DNA of 64,000 nt from Apodemus sylvaticus. Taxonomy: Eukaryota > Chordata > Mammalia > Rodentia > Muridae. The translations under genes and the position numbers were made by a program. The stretch spans positions 99,289,782 to 99,353,781 of the forward strand of contig NC_067473.1 of the NCBI RefSeq assembly GCF_947179515.1, read 5' to 3'. Positions within the stretch are counted from its first letter, which is position 1, and each line of letters starts with the position of its first letter. Shown here piece by piece: positions 1-11,530 of the stretch. A model generated the notes under the pieces. That model had not been told where the DNA came from. It made no database searches and saw nothing but the letters and a program-made list of their open reading frames with translations.

Positions 1-59
1 ATTTGGTTGTGTGAATATGGAAAGATTTAGGCAAATAACTATAGTAACAAAAGTGTTGG

Positions 60-545
60 AGCTTCAGTCCACTATCACTCCTGCAAAGGATGTGAGCACG
101 GTCTCAGGCCATGAGCTCAGTGGGAACACTACCTTGCTATAGACCTCTGAGTCTCCTAATAGCATGTGGTGCATCGCTTTCCATATGAGTTTTCTGCATA
201 ACAAATGACCATTGGGAAGCTCATTCAGCCTCATGCGTGCACCATTCAAGACTAGGAATGAGCAGACCCTTGTCTGCTTCTGCACTCAATTCCATTGTCC
301 TCCTTTGTAAAGCCCAGCCCATACTTTCCCCATGCTCAGTGTACTTCAGGACTTCTGTGCATTTCAAAGAGCTCCTCTCTGAGCTGTTTGCGGCCAAATT
401 TCTTGTCTCAGGGCTGGGATCATGTACCAACTTTGCAGTGGTCATCCTTGCTTGCACATCTATATTGCATTCAACATGGGAGCAACCCTGTTCCGTAGTA
501 CATCTGTTCTGTCATCTTGTCGATCTTTCTGTCAGAGGGCACTGA
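60..545 (-). other. Unidentified, possibly a decayed processed pseudogene
   Basis: Read on the minus strand, this GC-balanced tract has overlapping open stretches of 60-80 codons in different frames, for example one containing SSLKCTEVLKYTEHGESMGW and one containing LLGDSEVYSKVVFPLSSWPE. The sequence around it is AT-rich and closed. The pattern resembles an old intronless gene copy with frameshifts. I do not recognise the parent gene and see no poly-A tail or target duplication. It could also be chance. Confidence is low. Confidence 0.2.
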
Positions 546-1680
546 GTCTCCTTTCATGATGAGAGGGCCCTTCTGCTGGATTGAAACAAAGTAACAATGT
601 TAATGAATAGAAAGTTAAGGTATAAGTTAATAAAAAAAAAGAACAAAGTCAGTATAAAAAAATATAAATGAACAGAACTGCATGCAAAAATAGATGAAGA
701 TGTGGAGCTTAGAGTGGGGCAGAAAATTTGGTCATCCATTTAACCAAAGCTATGTGTCTAGAGGGCAGCAAACTCAAGACCCTCCTGTCTTAGCTTCTTA
801 CATGTTTGAATTATTAGAATTCATCACCTTGCCTGGCAGAAGTGTAGTTCTTGAACACAAAAATCAAAAAAGTGAGCATACCTCAAAAAGGAAGGCAAAA
901 TTAAAGAATAACTTGCTAATTTCAGGTCATGCATATTTGTTTTGCCCTATTATCTCATCTTTGAACTGTACCTCGTTCAGTGAACAGTGAATGTATATAA
1001 CAAAACGAAAGGATCCACCTCTCTATGGCAGTGACCTGGAAAAAGAAACAGTGAAGATAAGCTGAGGAGGAGGGAATTTTCCATCTTTCCTTCATCTTCG
1101 TTTTTTCCTCACTTTATTCTTTCCTTCTCATACTTTCTTCTTTCGTCTTCCTCCTTTTTCTGGTTCTTCTCTTTTTCTTCTTCCTTCCTGCCTCCCTCTC
1201 CCTTCCTTCTTCCTAGTCTCCACATTCCAATGCTACTTACTGTTCCTTATTGTCATGTCTTTTTATAACTTTATTTTTCTTATTTAATTAAAATACTACT
1301 GTCACATCGCACCTCAAAATCTTGCTAGGAAATCCATCCTTCTGACTAGTTAAACCTAGAAAGGAGGGCAGAAGAAAGATTATGTGAAAAAATATTTACT
1401 TCTCTATCTAACTATATAAAAATATAATCATCAATCTGTCAATCTTAGGATTTCTCTGGGGAAGAATCAATAGTTTTGATAATTAGCTTTTTATCACCAT
1501 GAAAAAATACAAAATATCTGTTTTTTAATAATAGTGGATGGTTTTAAGAACTACACAAAAGATGTATCTGGGCATATCTTCACTACATGCTTCTTTTCTT
1601 TATTTTTGAACTCCTGCATATCCTGTAGTATTAATTCTGTTCAATAAAATAAACTTCATCTTTCTGGTTTTCCTTAAAGA
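546..1680. other. Non-coding flank, partly shared with the other duplicated units
   Basis: No gene is visible. About 870-1,015 matches 11,766-11,900 and 42,134-42,275. The CT-rich stretch 1,080-1,250 corresponds to 21,960-22,240, and 1,278-1,680 corresponds to 22,270-22,670 and 44,641-45,040. The segment equivalent to the RFXAP pseudogene and the following kilobase in the other two copies is missing between about 1,015 and 1,080. Confidence 0.7.
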
Positions 1681-1844
1681 CAATGGGCTGACAGGATGGC
1701 TCTGTGAGCAAAGTACTTGTCACAAGGTATGAGGACCTGGCTCACACCCCAGATACCTACAAAAAGCCAGATACAGCAGCACCATTGACTGTGTTTGGAG
1801 TGATGCTGTGGCAAGATGAAAGACAGCAACAAGAGAATCCCACA

Positions 1845-3805
1845 TGTGGAAAAAGAGGAACACTCCTCCACTGCTGGTGGGGTTGCAAATTGGTACAACC
1901 ACTCTGGAAATCAGTCTGGTGGTTCCTCAGAACACTGGGCACCTCACATCCAGAAGATCCTGCTATACCACTCCTAGGCATATACCCAGAGGATTCCCCA
2001 GCATAAATTAAGGATACATGCTCCACTATAGCAGCCCTATTTATAATAGCCAGAAGCTGGAAAGAACCCAGGTATCCCTCGACAGAAAAGTGGATGCAAA
2101 AAGTATGGTATATATACACAATGGAGTACTATTCAGCCATTAGAAACAATGAATTCATGAAATTCTTAGGCAAATGGATGGAGCTGGAGAACATCATACT
2201 AAGTGAGGTAACCCAGTCTCAAAAGAGCAATGCACTCACTAATAAATGGATATTAACTTAGAAAACTGGAATACACAAAACATAATCCACACATCAAATG
2301 AGGTCAGCATGCAGAAGAATGTGAATTGATCCATTCTTATCTCCATGTACTAAACTTCACTCCAAGTGGATCAAGTCCTCCATGTAAAACCAGACACACT
2401 GAAACTAATAGAAAAGAAACTGGGAAAGACACTTGAGGACATGGGCATGGGGGAAAAGTTCTTGAACAGATCACCAAAAGCTTATGCTCTAAGATCAAGA
2501 ATGGACAAATGGGACCTCATAAAACTACAAAGTTTCTGTAAGGCAAAGGACACTGTTAAAAGGACAAAACAGCAACCATCAAATTGGGAAAGGATATTCA
2601 CCAACCCTACATCTGATAGAGGGGCTAATATCCAATATATACAAAGAATTCAAGAAGTTAGACCCCAGGGAACCAAATAACCCTATTAAAAATGGGGTAC
2701 AGATCTAAACAATTTTCACCTGAAGAAATTCGGATGGCCAAGAGGCACCTTAAGAAGTGCTCAACATCATTAGTCATTAGGGAAATGCAGATCAAAACAA
2801 CCCTGAGATTTCACCTTACACCAGTCAGAATGGCTAAGGTCAAAAACTCAGGAGACAGCAGGTGTTGGCGAGGATGTGGAGAAAGAGGAACACTCCTCCA
2901 TTGCTGGTGGGGCTGTAAGAGGTTACAACCAATTGGAAATCAGTCTGGAGGTTCCTTAGAAAACTGGACATGACACTTCCGGAGGACCCTGCTATACCTC
3001 TCCTGGGCATATACCCAAAGGATTCCCCGGCATGCAATAAAGACACATGCTCTATTATGTTCATAGCAGCCTTATTTATAATAGCCAGAAGCTGGAACGA
3101 ACCCAGATGCCCCTCAAAGGAGGAATGGATACAGAAAATGTAGTATATTTACACGATAGAATACTACTCAGTAATTAGAAACAATAAATTCACAAATTTT
3201 TTTAGGCAAATTGTTTGATCTGGAAAATATCATCCTAAGTGATGTAACCCAATCACAAAAGAATACACATGGAATGCAATCTCTGATAAGTGGATATTAA
3301 TTAGCCCAGAAACCCTGAATACCCAAGGCACAAATCGCATAACAAATGACTCCCATGAAGAAGTATAGAGAGGGTCCTGATCCTGGAAATGATTGATCTA
3401 GCATTGGAGGGGAATATAAGGACAGAGAAAAAGGAGGGAGGTGATTGGAGAATGGATGGAGAGAAGAAGGTTTATGGGACATATGGGGAGCGGGTTCCGG
3501 GAAAGGGGAAATCATTTGGAATGTAAACAAAGAATATAGAAAATAAAAATATTAAAAAAAAAAAAGAAGAAGAAGAAGAACAGAGGAGTAGCCGCTTGTT
3601 CTGGAAAGACTCAGTGAAGCAGTATAGGGCAAAACCAGAACAGGGAAATGGGAAGGAGTGGGTGGGAGAACAGGAGGAGAGAAGGGGGCTTAAGGGACTT
3701 TCGGGGAGACGGGGAGCCAGAAAAGGAGAAATCATTTGAAATGTAAATAAAAAATATATCCAATTTTAAAACAGAATAAAATGCTAAAGTGTTAAAAAGA
3801 GAGAG
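1845..3805 (+). mobile_element. 5'-truncated L1 containing a second nested L1 (2,305-3,565)
   Basis: The outer L1 starts inside the ORF2 C-terminal zinc-knuckle region (ERGTLLHCWWGCKL is readable), runs to the start of its 3' UTR at 2,304, and resumes at about 3,566 with the rest of the 3' UTR and tail. The inner L1 begins further upstream in ORF2 and ends in an A-rich tail at 3,541-3,565. The outer element is flanked by the 13-bp direct repeat AGAGAATCCCACA at 1,832-1,844 and 3,806-3,818. The same site occurs once, uninterrupted, in copies 2 (about 22,818) and 3 (about 45,190), so the insertion happened after the duplication or was lost elsewhere. Neither element encodes an intact protein. 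Confidence 0.88.
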
Positions 3806-4234
3806 AGAGAATCCCACAAGAGCCTGGGCTAAAATGCATTTCAGGAATAGGGGTGAACAACAGACCCTGCCTCAGATCTACACCCAAACTTGTCTTCTGA
3901 TCTCCAACCACATGCCCCACAGGGCATGAAAAGAACTTACCCTTAAATCATAAACAAGAACAAATATACAAACATATGAAGACACATCATACACATGGAT
4001 CTAAAACATGGATCTAAAAAAAATAAGGTACTATGACAAGAATTTTGATACTTTTTTCATTGAATCATTTTTCTATATTCCCTTTCAGATAATGCTTTCA
4101 TTGGGTGTGTACAATTTTGAGGGATCAAGTTGTTCTTGAAATAACTTACATTCTCTACATAGTGCATCCACAATTCACTCTCCCACCTAACACCTCAAAA
4201 AGAGTAGAGGGTAAGTATTTAATAGAGTGGAAAA

Positions 4235-4362
4235 CAAGAGAAAGCTGGGTGGTGGCGGTGCACACCTTTAATTACAGAACTCGAGAGGCAAAGATGGGAG
4301 GATCTGGTCTACAGAGTGTGCTTCAGGACAACCAAGAATAGAAAGAGAAAACCTGTCTCAAA
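4235..4362 (+). repeat. B1 SINE (copy 1)
   Basis: This is a 7SL-derived rodent SINE with the recognisable body GGTGGTGGCGGTGCACACC, TTTAATTACAG, a GGTCTACAGAG motif and CCTGTCTCAAAAAA at the end. It is present at the same place in all three duplicated units (about 29,872 and 45,578), so it predates the duplication. Confidence 0.8.
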
Positions 4363-4490
4363 AAATGTATTTAGAATGATTTCTTTAAGACACATGTGAT
4401 GCTCTAGTAAATTTCCTGCTCACACCAACTCCCTGTGGGTGAAACAGGAGCAGGTGCCCTGTGAGCGGCAGCACACACTCTGCTGAGCTG

Positions 4491-4542
4491 ATTTGCATAT
4501 GGAGTCATTATCCAACAGCCCAGGCTCCTTTAAGGGCAGCTG
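4491..4542 (+). promoter_or_regulatory. Vkappa octamer promoter of the intact IGKV3 gene
   Basis: A perfect ATTTGCAT octamer lies at 4,491-4,498, 85 bases upstream of the leader ATG. This is the Oct-1/Oct-2/OCA-B site of kappa promoters. A TATA-like TTTAAG at 4,529-4,534 and an E-box CAGCTG at 4,537-4,542 follow. The same block is conserved at 30,113 and 45,823. Confidence 0.9.
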
Positions 4543-4582
4543 CCAGGAGCCTAAGAAGCATCCTCTCTTCCAGCTCTCAGAG

Positions 4583-5058
4583 ATGGAGACAGACACACTC
4601 CTGCTATGGGTGCTGCTGCTCTGGGTTCCAGGTGAGGATGCAGAGGAGTGTTGGGAGCCACCTCTGTGGCCACATGACTTTCCATGCCTGAGGGTTCTTG
4701 GTCATTGTAATTACTGCATTTGTAATGTCTGTGTGTTTATCATTCCAGGCTCCAATGGTGACATTGTGCTGACCCAGTCTCCAGCTTCTTTGACTGTGTC
4801 TCTAGGGCAGAGGGCCACCATTTCCTGCAGGGCCAGCAAAAGTGTCAGTACATCTATAAATAGTTATATGCACTGGTACCAACAGAAACCAGGACAGCCA
4901 CCCAAACTCCTCATCTATCTTGCATCCAACCTAGAATCTGGGGTCCCTGACAGGTTCAGTGGCAGTGGGTCTGGGACAGACTTCACCCTCACCATCAATC
5001 CTGTGGAGGCTGATGATGCTGCAACCTATTACTGTCAGCAAAGTAGGGAGTATCCTCC
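4583..5058 (+). CDS. Immunoglobulin kappa variable gene, IGKV3 family (two exons)
   Basis: This germline Vkappa segment encodes the variable domain of a kappa light chain after joining to Jkappa. Exon 1 (4,583-4,631) encodes the leader METDTLLLWVLLLWVPG, a hydrophobic signal peptide; the split Gly codon is usual. A GT-AG intron of 117 bases follows (4,632-4,748). Exon 2 (4,749-5,058) begins the mature domain at the GAC codon 4,760 (DIVLTQSPASLTVS). Cys23, Trp (MHWYQQKPG), the FR3 SGSGSGTDFTLTI stretch and the YYC cysteine are all present. CDR1 is long (about 15 residues, RASKSVSTSINSYMH), typical of mouse and rat IGKV3 (Vk21-like). The germline CDR3 starts QQSREYPP. A 12-RSS follows directly. 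No defect is visible. I am confident of the family, but the individual gene name cannot be assigned from sequence alone. Confidence 0.95.
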
Positions 5059-5086
5059 CACAGTGCTCCACGGCTGAACAAAAACC
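5059..5086 (+). promoter_or_regulatory. V-RSS with 12-bp spacer (intact IGKV3 gene)
   Basis: The consensus heptamer CACAGTG is at 5,059-5,065. The 12-base spacer is 5,066-5,077 and the nonamer ACAAAAACC is at 5,078-5,086, one change from the ideal. Orientation and spacer length fit Vkappa-to-Jkappa joining by RAG1/2. Confidence 0.95.
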
Positions 5087-5474
5087 TCCTGCATTGCTGC
5101 TCAATGAGGCTCAGTCTCTCAGTTCTCCCTTGTTCTCTGACATCTCAACACAGAGCTCAAGGTTTATGTAGAAAAATATCTCAAATAATGTAACAAGTTT
5201 TATAAACAGATATGTATATGTATCCCATTCTTAGTGCTTTGTAATTTCATTATTTCCCAATGAAATGTATGATTGTTTTAATTATAATTTATCATTTAAA
5301 TTTTTTAACACATATTTATTTCTGGATTATTTTTCCTTCTCCGCTCACTCACTGACCACATCTCTGCTTATTCCCTCACCCAGAATCCTCCTTTGACTTT
5401 CCAGTCACTGAGTTTACTGTCTCTATAATTCTGGAAATAGGAAAAATAATAAAAATTATGTCACTATAAAACAG

Positions 5475-5715
5475 TGTTGCATATACAGCAGAGGACTTCC
5501 AGGTCAGTATTCAATCAGAGATAGTGCACCTAACCCTCAAGAGACTGGAGTCTTAGGGAGCTCAGATATCAGGTGGAGTGGAGTCATAGGGGATGGAGAC
5601 ATCTTCATGGAGACAGGATGTGGGGAGGAGGATTGGGATGTGGAACAGACAAAGGGTGCAGGGGCTTTTTAGAGGAATAAAATCAGGAGTGTGCAAAAAT
5701 AAATAAATAAGTAAT
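5475..5715 (+). mobile_element. L1 3' UTR fragment
   Basis: This stretch has the rodent L1 3' UTR style: a GAGACTGGAG motif, a purine-rich GTGGGGAGGAGGATTGGGAT segment and an A-rich end with AATAAA-like words. No ORF2 remains. It marks the right edge of the copy-1 flank. Confidence 0.55.
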
Positions 5716-5739
5716 TTAAAAAAATACTGTTAACTATGA

Positions 5740-5770
5740 CACTTATAGGTATGTGTGTGTGCATGTGTGT

Positions 5771-5803
<33 letters not shown>

Positions 5804-5968
5804 CGCACGCACGCACGCGCGCACATGCCCATGGGTGTGAAAGAACAACCTGCAGAAGTTAGTTCTTTCTTTCCACCAGGTCCACATAGGTAATCAAACT
5901 CAGCTCATCAGTCTTCTGTGAGCATGCTTCCTGGTACTGGGTGAGCAACCATGCCAGCCTGAGGTACT
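5740..5968 (-). repeat. tRNA-derived rodent SINE with (GT)n tail
   Basis: On the plus strand a (GT)n/(GCAC)n run at 5,753-5,825 is followed by AACCTGCAGAAGTTAGTTCT, a TCCACCAGGTCCACATAGG stretch and AATCAAACTCAG. This reads as the reverse complement of a tRNA-derived rodent SINE whose A-box/B-box end lies near 5,965. I cannot be sure which of the B2/B3/B4 groups it belongs to. Confidence 0.5.
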
Positions 5969-5974
5969 ATTTCC

Positions 5975-7412
5975 TTACTTGTTTGTTTTTCTACATTCTT
6001 TGCTTACATTCCAAATGATTTCCCCTTTCCTGGTTTTCCTGTCCATATAAGTCCCATAAGCCCTCTTCCCTAGGCCCATTCCCCAATCAAACACCTCCTA
6101 CTTCTCTGTCCTGGCAATCCCCTACATTGTTGCACTGAGTCTTTCCAGGACCAGGAACCTCTCCTTCCATCTTCTTGAGAATCATTGGATATGATAATTG
6201 TGTCTTGAGTATTCAGGACTTCTGAACTAATATCCACTTAATCAGTGACAGCATTCCATGACTGTTCTTTTGTGATTCGGTTACCCATCTTAGGATGATA
6301 TTTTCCAGTTCCTACCATTTGCCTAAGAATTTCATGAATTCATTTTTTTAAATTGCTGAGTAGTATTCCATTGTGTAAATATACCACATTTTCTGTTTCC
6401 ATTCCTCCACTGAGGGACATCTGGGTTCTTTCTAGCTTCTGGCTATTATAAATAAGGCTGCTATGGACATAGTGGAGCATGTGTCCTTACTGGATGCCGG
6501 GGAATGCTCAGGGTATATACCCAGGAGAGGTATGACAGGGTCCTCCGGAAGTGTTATGACGTTTTCTGAGGAACCACCAGACTGATTTCCAGAGTGGTTG
6601 TACCAACTTGCAATCCCACCAGCAGTGGAGTGGTGTTGCTCTTTCTCCACATCCTCTCTACACATGCTGTCTCCTGAGTTTTTAATCCTAGCCATTCTGA
6701 CTGGTGTGAGGTGAAATCTCAGGGTTGTTTTGATTTGCATTTCCCTAATGACTAATGATGTTGAACATTTCTTAAGGTGCTTCTCTGCCATCTGAATATC
6801 TTCAGGTGAAAATTCTTTGTTTAGCTCTGTACCCCATTTTTAATAGTGTTATTTGGCTCTCTGGAGTCTAACTTCTTGAGTTCTTTGTATATATTGGATA
6901 TTAGCCCTCTGTCAGATGTAGGGTTGGTGAAGATCTTTTCCCAATTTGTTGGTTGCTGCTTTGTCCAATTGACAGTGTCCTCTGCTTTACAGAAACTTTG
7001 TAATTTTATGAGGTCCCATTGGTCAATTCTTGATCTTAGAGCATTAGCTATTGGTGTTCTGTTCAGGAACTTTTCCCCTGTGCCCATGTCCTCAAGGGTC
7101 TTCCCCAGTTTCTTTTCTATTAGTTTCAGTGTGTCTGGTTTTATGTGGAGGTCCTTGATCCACTTGGAATTGAGCTTTGTACAAGGAAATAAGAATGGAT
7201 CGATTTGCATTCTTCTGCAGATTTGCATTCTTCTGCATGCTGACCTCCAATTGAACCAGCACCATTTTTTGAAAAGGCTATCTTTTTTCTACTGGAGGGT
7301 TGTAGCTTCTTTGTCAAAGATCAAGTGACTATAGGTGTGTGGGTTTATTTCTGAGTCTTCAATTCTATTCCATTAATCTACTTGCCTGTCACTGAACCAA
7401 TACCATGCAGGT
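5975..7412 (-). mobile_element. 5'-truncated L1 (ORF2 C-terminus and 3' UTR)
   Basis: The 3' UTR begins near 5,975 and ORF2 reads leftward from about 7,410. Minus-strand translation gives ORF2 C-terminal text such as MAEKHLKKCSTSLVIREMQI and WDLIKLQSFCKAEDTVN in broken frames. The C-terminal cysteine motif is damaged. The element ends in a T-run at 7,412-7,425 followed by about 140 bases of unassigned DNA. Confidence 0.85.
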
Positions 7413-7565
7413 TTTTTTTTTTTCTGGAAAAGGCAAATTTTACTCTTCAAGAAATGTGTGTGCTTAGAAGAGTAAAAATAACTAGACAGGAAGTACATTT
7501 GGTTTCTATTCTAACTCAAGTGGAGGCTATGTCTTTTCCCCATTGGCTGAGGTCCAACCTCCTAA

Positions 7566-9890
7566 GCTTTTTTTTATATTTGATATATTCTTTATTTACA
7601 TTTCAAATGATTTCCCTTTCCTGGATCCCCCTCCCTGAAAGTCCCATAAGCCCTCTTCCCTTCCCTTATTCCCCAATCCACCCCTTCCCACTTCCTTTTT
7701 CTGGTATTCCCCTATAATGCTGTACTGAGCATTTCGAGAACCAGGGGCCACTCCTTCCTTCTTCTTGGGCATCATTTGATATGTGGATTGTGTCGTGGGT
7801 ATTCTAAGCTTCTAGGCTAATATCTGCTTATCAGTTACTGCATACCATGAGTGTTCTTTTGAGACTAGTTTAACTCACTTAGGATTATGTTGTCCAACTC
7901 CATCCATTTGTCTATGAATTTCATGAATTCGTTGTTTCTAATGGCTTAATAGTACTCCATTGTGTATATATACCACATTTTTTGTATCCATTCCTCCATT
8001 ACATCTGGGTTCTTTCCAGCTTCAGGCTACTATAAATAGGGCTGCTATGAACATAGTGGAGCATGTATCCTTATTACATGCTGGGGAATCCTCTGGGTAT
8101 ATGCCTAGGAGTGGTATAGCAGAGTCCTTCAGAAGTGTCATGCCCAGTTTTCTGAGGAACCACCGGACTGATTTCCAAAGTGGTTGTACCATCTTGCAAT
8201 CCCATCAGCAGTGGAGGAGTGTTCCTCTTTCTCCACATCCTCGCCAACACCTGCTGTCTCCTGAGTTTTTAATCTTAGCCATTCTGACTGGTATGAGGTG
8301 AAATCTCAGGGTTGTTTTGATTTGCATTTCCCTAATGACTAATGATGTTGAACATTTCTTAAGGTGCTTCTCAGACATCTGAAGTTCTTCAAGTGGAAGT
8401 TCTTTGTTTAGCTCTGTACCCCATTTTTAATAGAGTTATTTGGTTTTCTGGGGTCTAACTTTTTGAGATCTTTGTATATATCAGATACTAGCCCTCTGTT
8501 GGATGTAGGGTTGGTGAAGATCTTTTCCTAATTTGTTGGTTGCCATTTTCTCCACTTGACAGTGTACTTTCCTTTGCCTTACAGAAACTTTGTAATTTTA
8601 TGAGGTCCCATTGGTCAATTCTTGATCTTAGAGCATAAGCTATTGGTGTTCTGCTCAGGAACTTTCTCCCTGTGCCCAACTCAAGGGTCTTCCCCAATAT
8701 CTTTTCTATTAGCTTCAGTGTGACTGGCTTTATGTGGAGGTCCTTGATCCACTTGGAGTAGAGCTTAGTACAACGAGATAAGAATGGATCAATGCGAATT
8801 CTTCTTCAGGCTGACCTCCAATTGAACCAGCACCGTTTGTTGAAAAGGCTATCTTTATTCCACTGAATGATTTAAGCTCCTTTGTTGAACATTAAGTGAC
8901 CATAGGTGTGTGGGTTCATTTCTGGGTCTTCAATCCTATTCCATTGATCCAACTGCCTGTCACTGTACCAATACCATGCAGTTTTTAACACTGTTGCTCT
9001 GTAGAACTGCCTGAGGTCCGAGATACTGATTCTCCCAGACATTCTTTTACTGTTGAGAATAGTTTTAGATATCCTGGGTTTTTTGTAGCTCCAACTGAAT
9101 TTGAGAATTGCTCTAACTCTATAAATAACTGAGTTGAGATTTTGATGGGGATTGCTTGAATCTGTATATTGCTATGATAAGATGGCCATTTTAATATATC
9201 AATCCTGCCAATCCATGAGCATGGAAGATTTTTTCCATTTTCTGAGGTTCTTCAATCTTCTTCTTCAGAGACCTGAAGTTGTTTTCATACAGATTTTTTG
9301 CTAGTTTGAATAGAGTCACAGCAAGATACTTTATATTATTTGTGGCTCTTGTGAAAGGTGTCATTTCCCCAACTGCTTTCTCACCCTGCTTATCCTTTGA
9401 GTATAGGAAGGCTACTGATTTGCTTGAGTTGATTTTATAACCAAACACTTTGCTGAAATTGTTTATCAGCTATAGGAGTTCTCTGGTGGAGTTTTTTGGG
9501 TCACTTAAGTATACTATCATATCATCTGCGAATAGTGATACTTTGACTTCTTCCTTTCCAATTTTTATCCCTTTGACCTCCTTATGCTGTCTAATTGCTC
9601 TAGCTAGAACTTCAAGTACTATATTGTAAAGATATGGAGAGAAAGAGGGCAGTCTTCTCTAGTCCCTGATTTTAGTGGGATTACTTCATGTTTCTCTCCA
9701 TTTAATTTGATGTTGGCTACTGTTTTGCAATATATTGCTTTTACTATGTTTAGGTATGGGCCTTGAATTCCTGTTCATTCCAAGACTTTTAGCATAAAAT
9801 GATGCTGAATTTTGTCAAATGCTTTTTCAGTATCTAATGAAATGACTATGTGGGTTTTTTTTTAGCTTATTTATGTTAATAGTTTCCTTT
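7566..9890 (-). mobile_element. 5'-truncated L1 (RT domain to 3' end), decayed
   Basis: The 3' end is at about 7,566 and the ORF2 reverse-transcriptase region reaches about 9,890. Pieces such as FGYKINSSKSVAFLYSKDKQ (encoded near 9,380-9,450) are readable, with many stops and frameshifts. It meets a plus-strand L1 head to head at about 9,890. Confidence 0.85.
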
Positions 9891-10930
9891 AAGCTTCTGT
9901 ACAGTAAAAGACACTGTGAATAGGACAAAATGGGAACCAAAAGATTGGGAAAAGATCTTTGCCAATCCTACACCCCATAGAGAGCTAACATCCAATATTT
10001 ACAAATAATCAAGAAATTAGACTAGGGAGAACCTATTAAAAAGAGGGTACAGAGCTAAGGAAAGAATTATCAACTGAGGAATACTGGATGGCTGAAAGAT
10101 ACCTAAGTAAATTTTCAACATAATCATCAGGAAAATACAAATCCAAACAACACTGAGATTCCACCTCATACCAGTTAGGATAGCTAAGATCAAAAACTCA
10201 GGGTACAGCAAATTCTAGAAAGGATGTGGAGAAAGAGGAACACTCCTCCATTGCTCGTGGCATTGCAAGTGGGTAAAACCAGTCTGGAAAACAGTTTGGT
10301 GGTTCCTCAGAAAAGTGGACATAATGCTACTGGAGGACCCTACTATAACACTCATGGGCATATACCCAGAAGATTCTCCAGCATGTAATAAGGACACATG
10401 CTCCATTATGTTCATAGAAGCCCTATTTATAATAGCCAGAAACTGGAAAGAAATCAGATGTCCCCCCACAGAGGAATGGATGCTGAAAATGTTAGCTATA
10501 TTTACACAATAGACTGAGCATAAGGTCCCCAATAGAGCAGCTAGAAAAAGAATGCAAGAAGCTAAAGAGGTTTGCAGTCCCATAGGAGGAATAATATATA
10601 ACAACCAGTACACCCAGAGTTCCCAGGGACTAAACCACCAATCAAAGAGGAGGGACCCAAGGCTCTAGCTACATATGTAGCAGAAGATGGTCATTTCAGA
10701 CATCAATGAGAGGTGAAGCTATTGGTCCTGTTAAGGCTTGATGCCCCAGAATAGGGGAATGCCAGTTAGGAAAGTGGGTGGGGAGGCACGGGGTGATCAG
10801 GGGGAGGCAGGAAGTGATTGGGGGTTTTGGAGGAGTAACGAGGAAAGGGGATACCATTTGAAATGTAAATAAAGCAAATATCTAATAAAAATCATTTAAA
10901 ATTTACAAAAAAATAAAATTAATAAAGAAA
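9891..10930 (+). mobile_element. 5'-truncated L1 (ORF2 end and 3' UTR)
   Basis: It starts within ORF2 near CAGTAAAAGACACTGTGAAT and ends in AAATGTAAATAAAGCAAAT and an A-rich tail. ORF2 is closed by many stops. Its terminal part (10,510-10,930) is paralogous to 41,320-41,745, so this tail belongs to the duplicated unit. The two facing L1s have separate 3' ends, so this is two insertions, not one inverted element. Confidence 0.8.
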
Positions 10931-10941
10931 GAAATATGGGA

Positions 10942-11530
10942 GAGCTGCCTGTCCTTACTGCTGGGGCAGACAGTTGCAGGGTCTGCCACAGTGAAGACAC
11001 AATCTCCTTATACATCCTAGAGAACCTGCTGCGCTCAGAGTAGTTGGTAAGAATCCCCTCCCACTTCTGGAGTCCCAGAGCTATTGCTGGGGGCCCTGAA
11101 ATACTCGATACCGAGCAACCACCAAACACCTCTACCCTCCTGAATACCACCCCCTTCCATTCCTTCTGCCCCTTCCACCGCCTGTCCTTTCAGCTGGGGC
11201 AGACTCTTACCAAGTCTGCCACAGTGAAGGCACCTCTCCTGATACATCCTAGAGAGCCCACTGCACTCAGAGTAGTTGGTAAGAAGCCCCTCCCACCTCT
11301 GGAGTCCCAGAGCTGCTGCTGGGGTCTGGTGGGACTTGCTACCCAGCAACCACCAAAATGCCCACACTCCTGAATACCACTCCTGAATACCATTCCATTC
11401 ATTCCACCCCTTCTGCCTCCTATCCTCCCTGCTGTGGCAGATTCTTGCAGGGTCTGCCACAGTGAAGACACCATCTCCTGGTGTACTTCTTCCACTGCAC
11501 TCAGGGCATTTGGTCCCTCCAAATCAGTGA
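10942..11530. repeat. Tandem repeat of about 235 bp, three units
   Basis: The phrase GTCTGCCACAGTGAAG recurs at 10,981, 11,214 and 11,452 (periods 233 and 238). Each time GTTGGTAAGAA and CTGGAGTCCCAGAGCT-type words follow at matching offsets, though the last unit is incomplete. Open stretches of 110-140 codons occur on the minus strand but reflect the repeat and its GC content. The family is not recognised; L1 5' UTR monomers are one possibility. Copy 3 (41,760-41,880) has only a shortened single unit. Confidence 0.75.

Larger units (their letters stand above)
870..5450 (+). repeat. Segmental duplication, copy 1 (carries the intact IGKV3 gene)
   Basis: This is the first of three diverged copies of an IGKV3-bearing unit. 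Shared blocks with copy 2 (10,510-30,200) and copy 3 (41,320-46,790) include 1,278-1,844, 3,806-4,225, the B1 SINE, the octamer promoter and leader. With copy 3 it also shares the V exon and about 390 bases downstream of it. It ends where copy 3 runs into an L1 ORF1 fragment at about 46,790. Copies differ by many point changes and indels, so the duplications are not recent. Confidence 0.8.

Noticed and set aside
4493..5077. Continuous 194-codon open frame across the IGKV3 promoter, leader, intron and V exon
   Set aside because: It starts inside the octamer promoter and reads through a normal GT-AG intron. The two-exon V gene explains it.
5059..6000. A Jkappa segment downstream of the first V gene
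   Set aside because: No 23-spacer RSS followed by an FGxG-coding segment and splice donor is seen.
9000..10930. Head-to-head L1 pair as one twin-primed element
   Set aside because: Both arms carry their own 3' UTR and tail, so they are two separate insertions.
10896..11522. Open minus-strand frames up to 141 codons
   Set aside because: They follow the 235-bp tandem repeat and are not preserved in copy 3.
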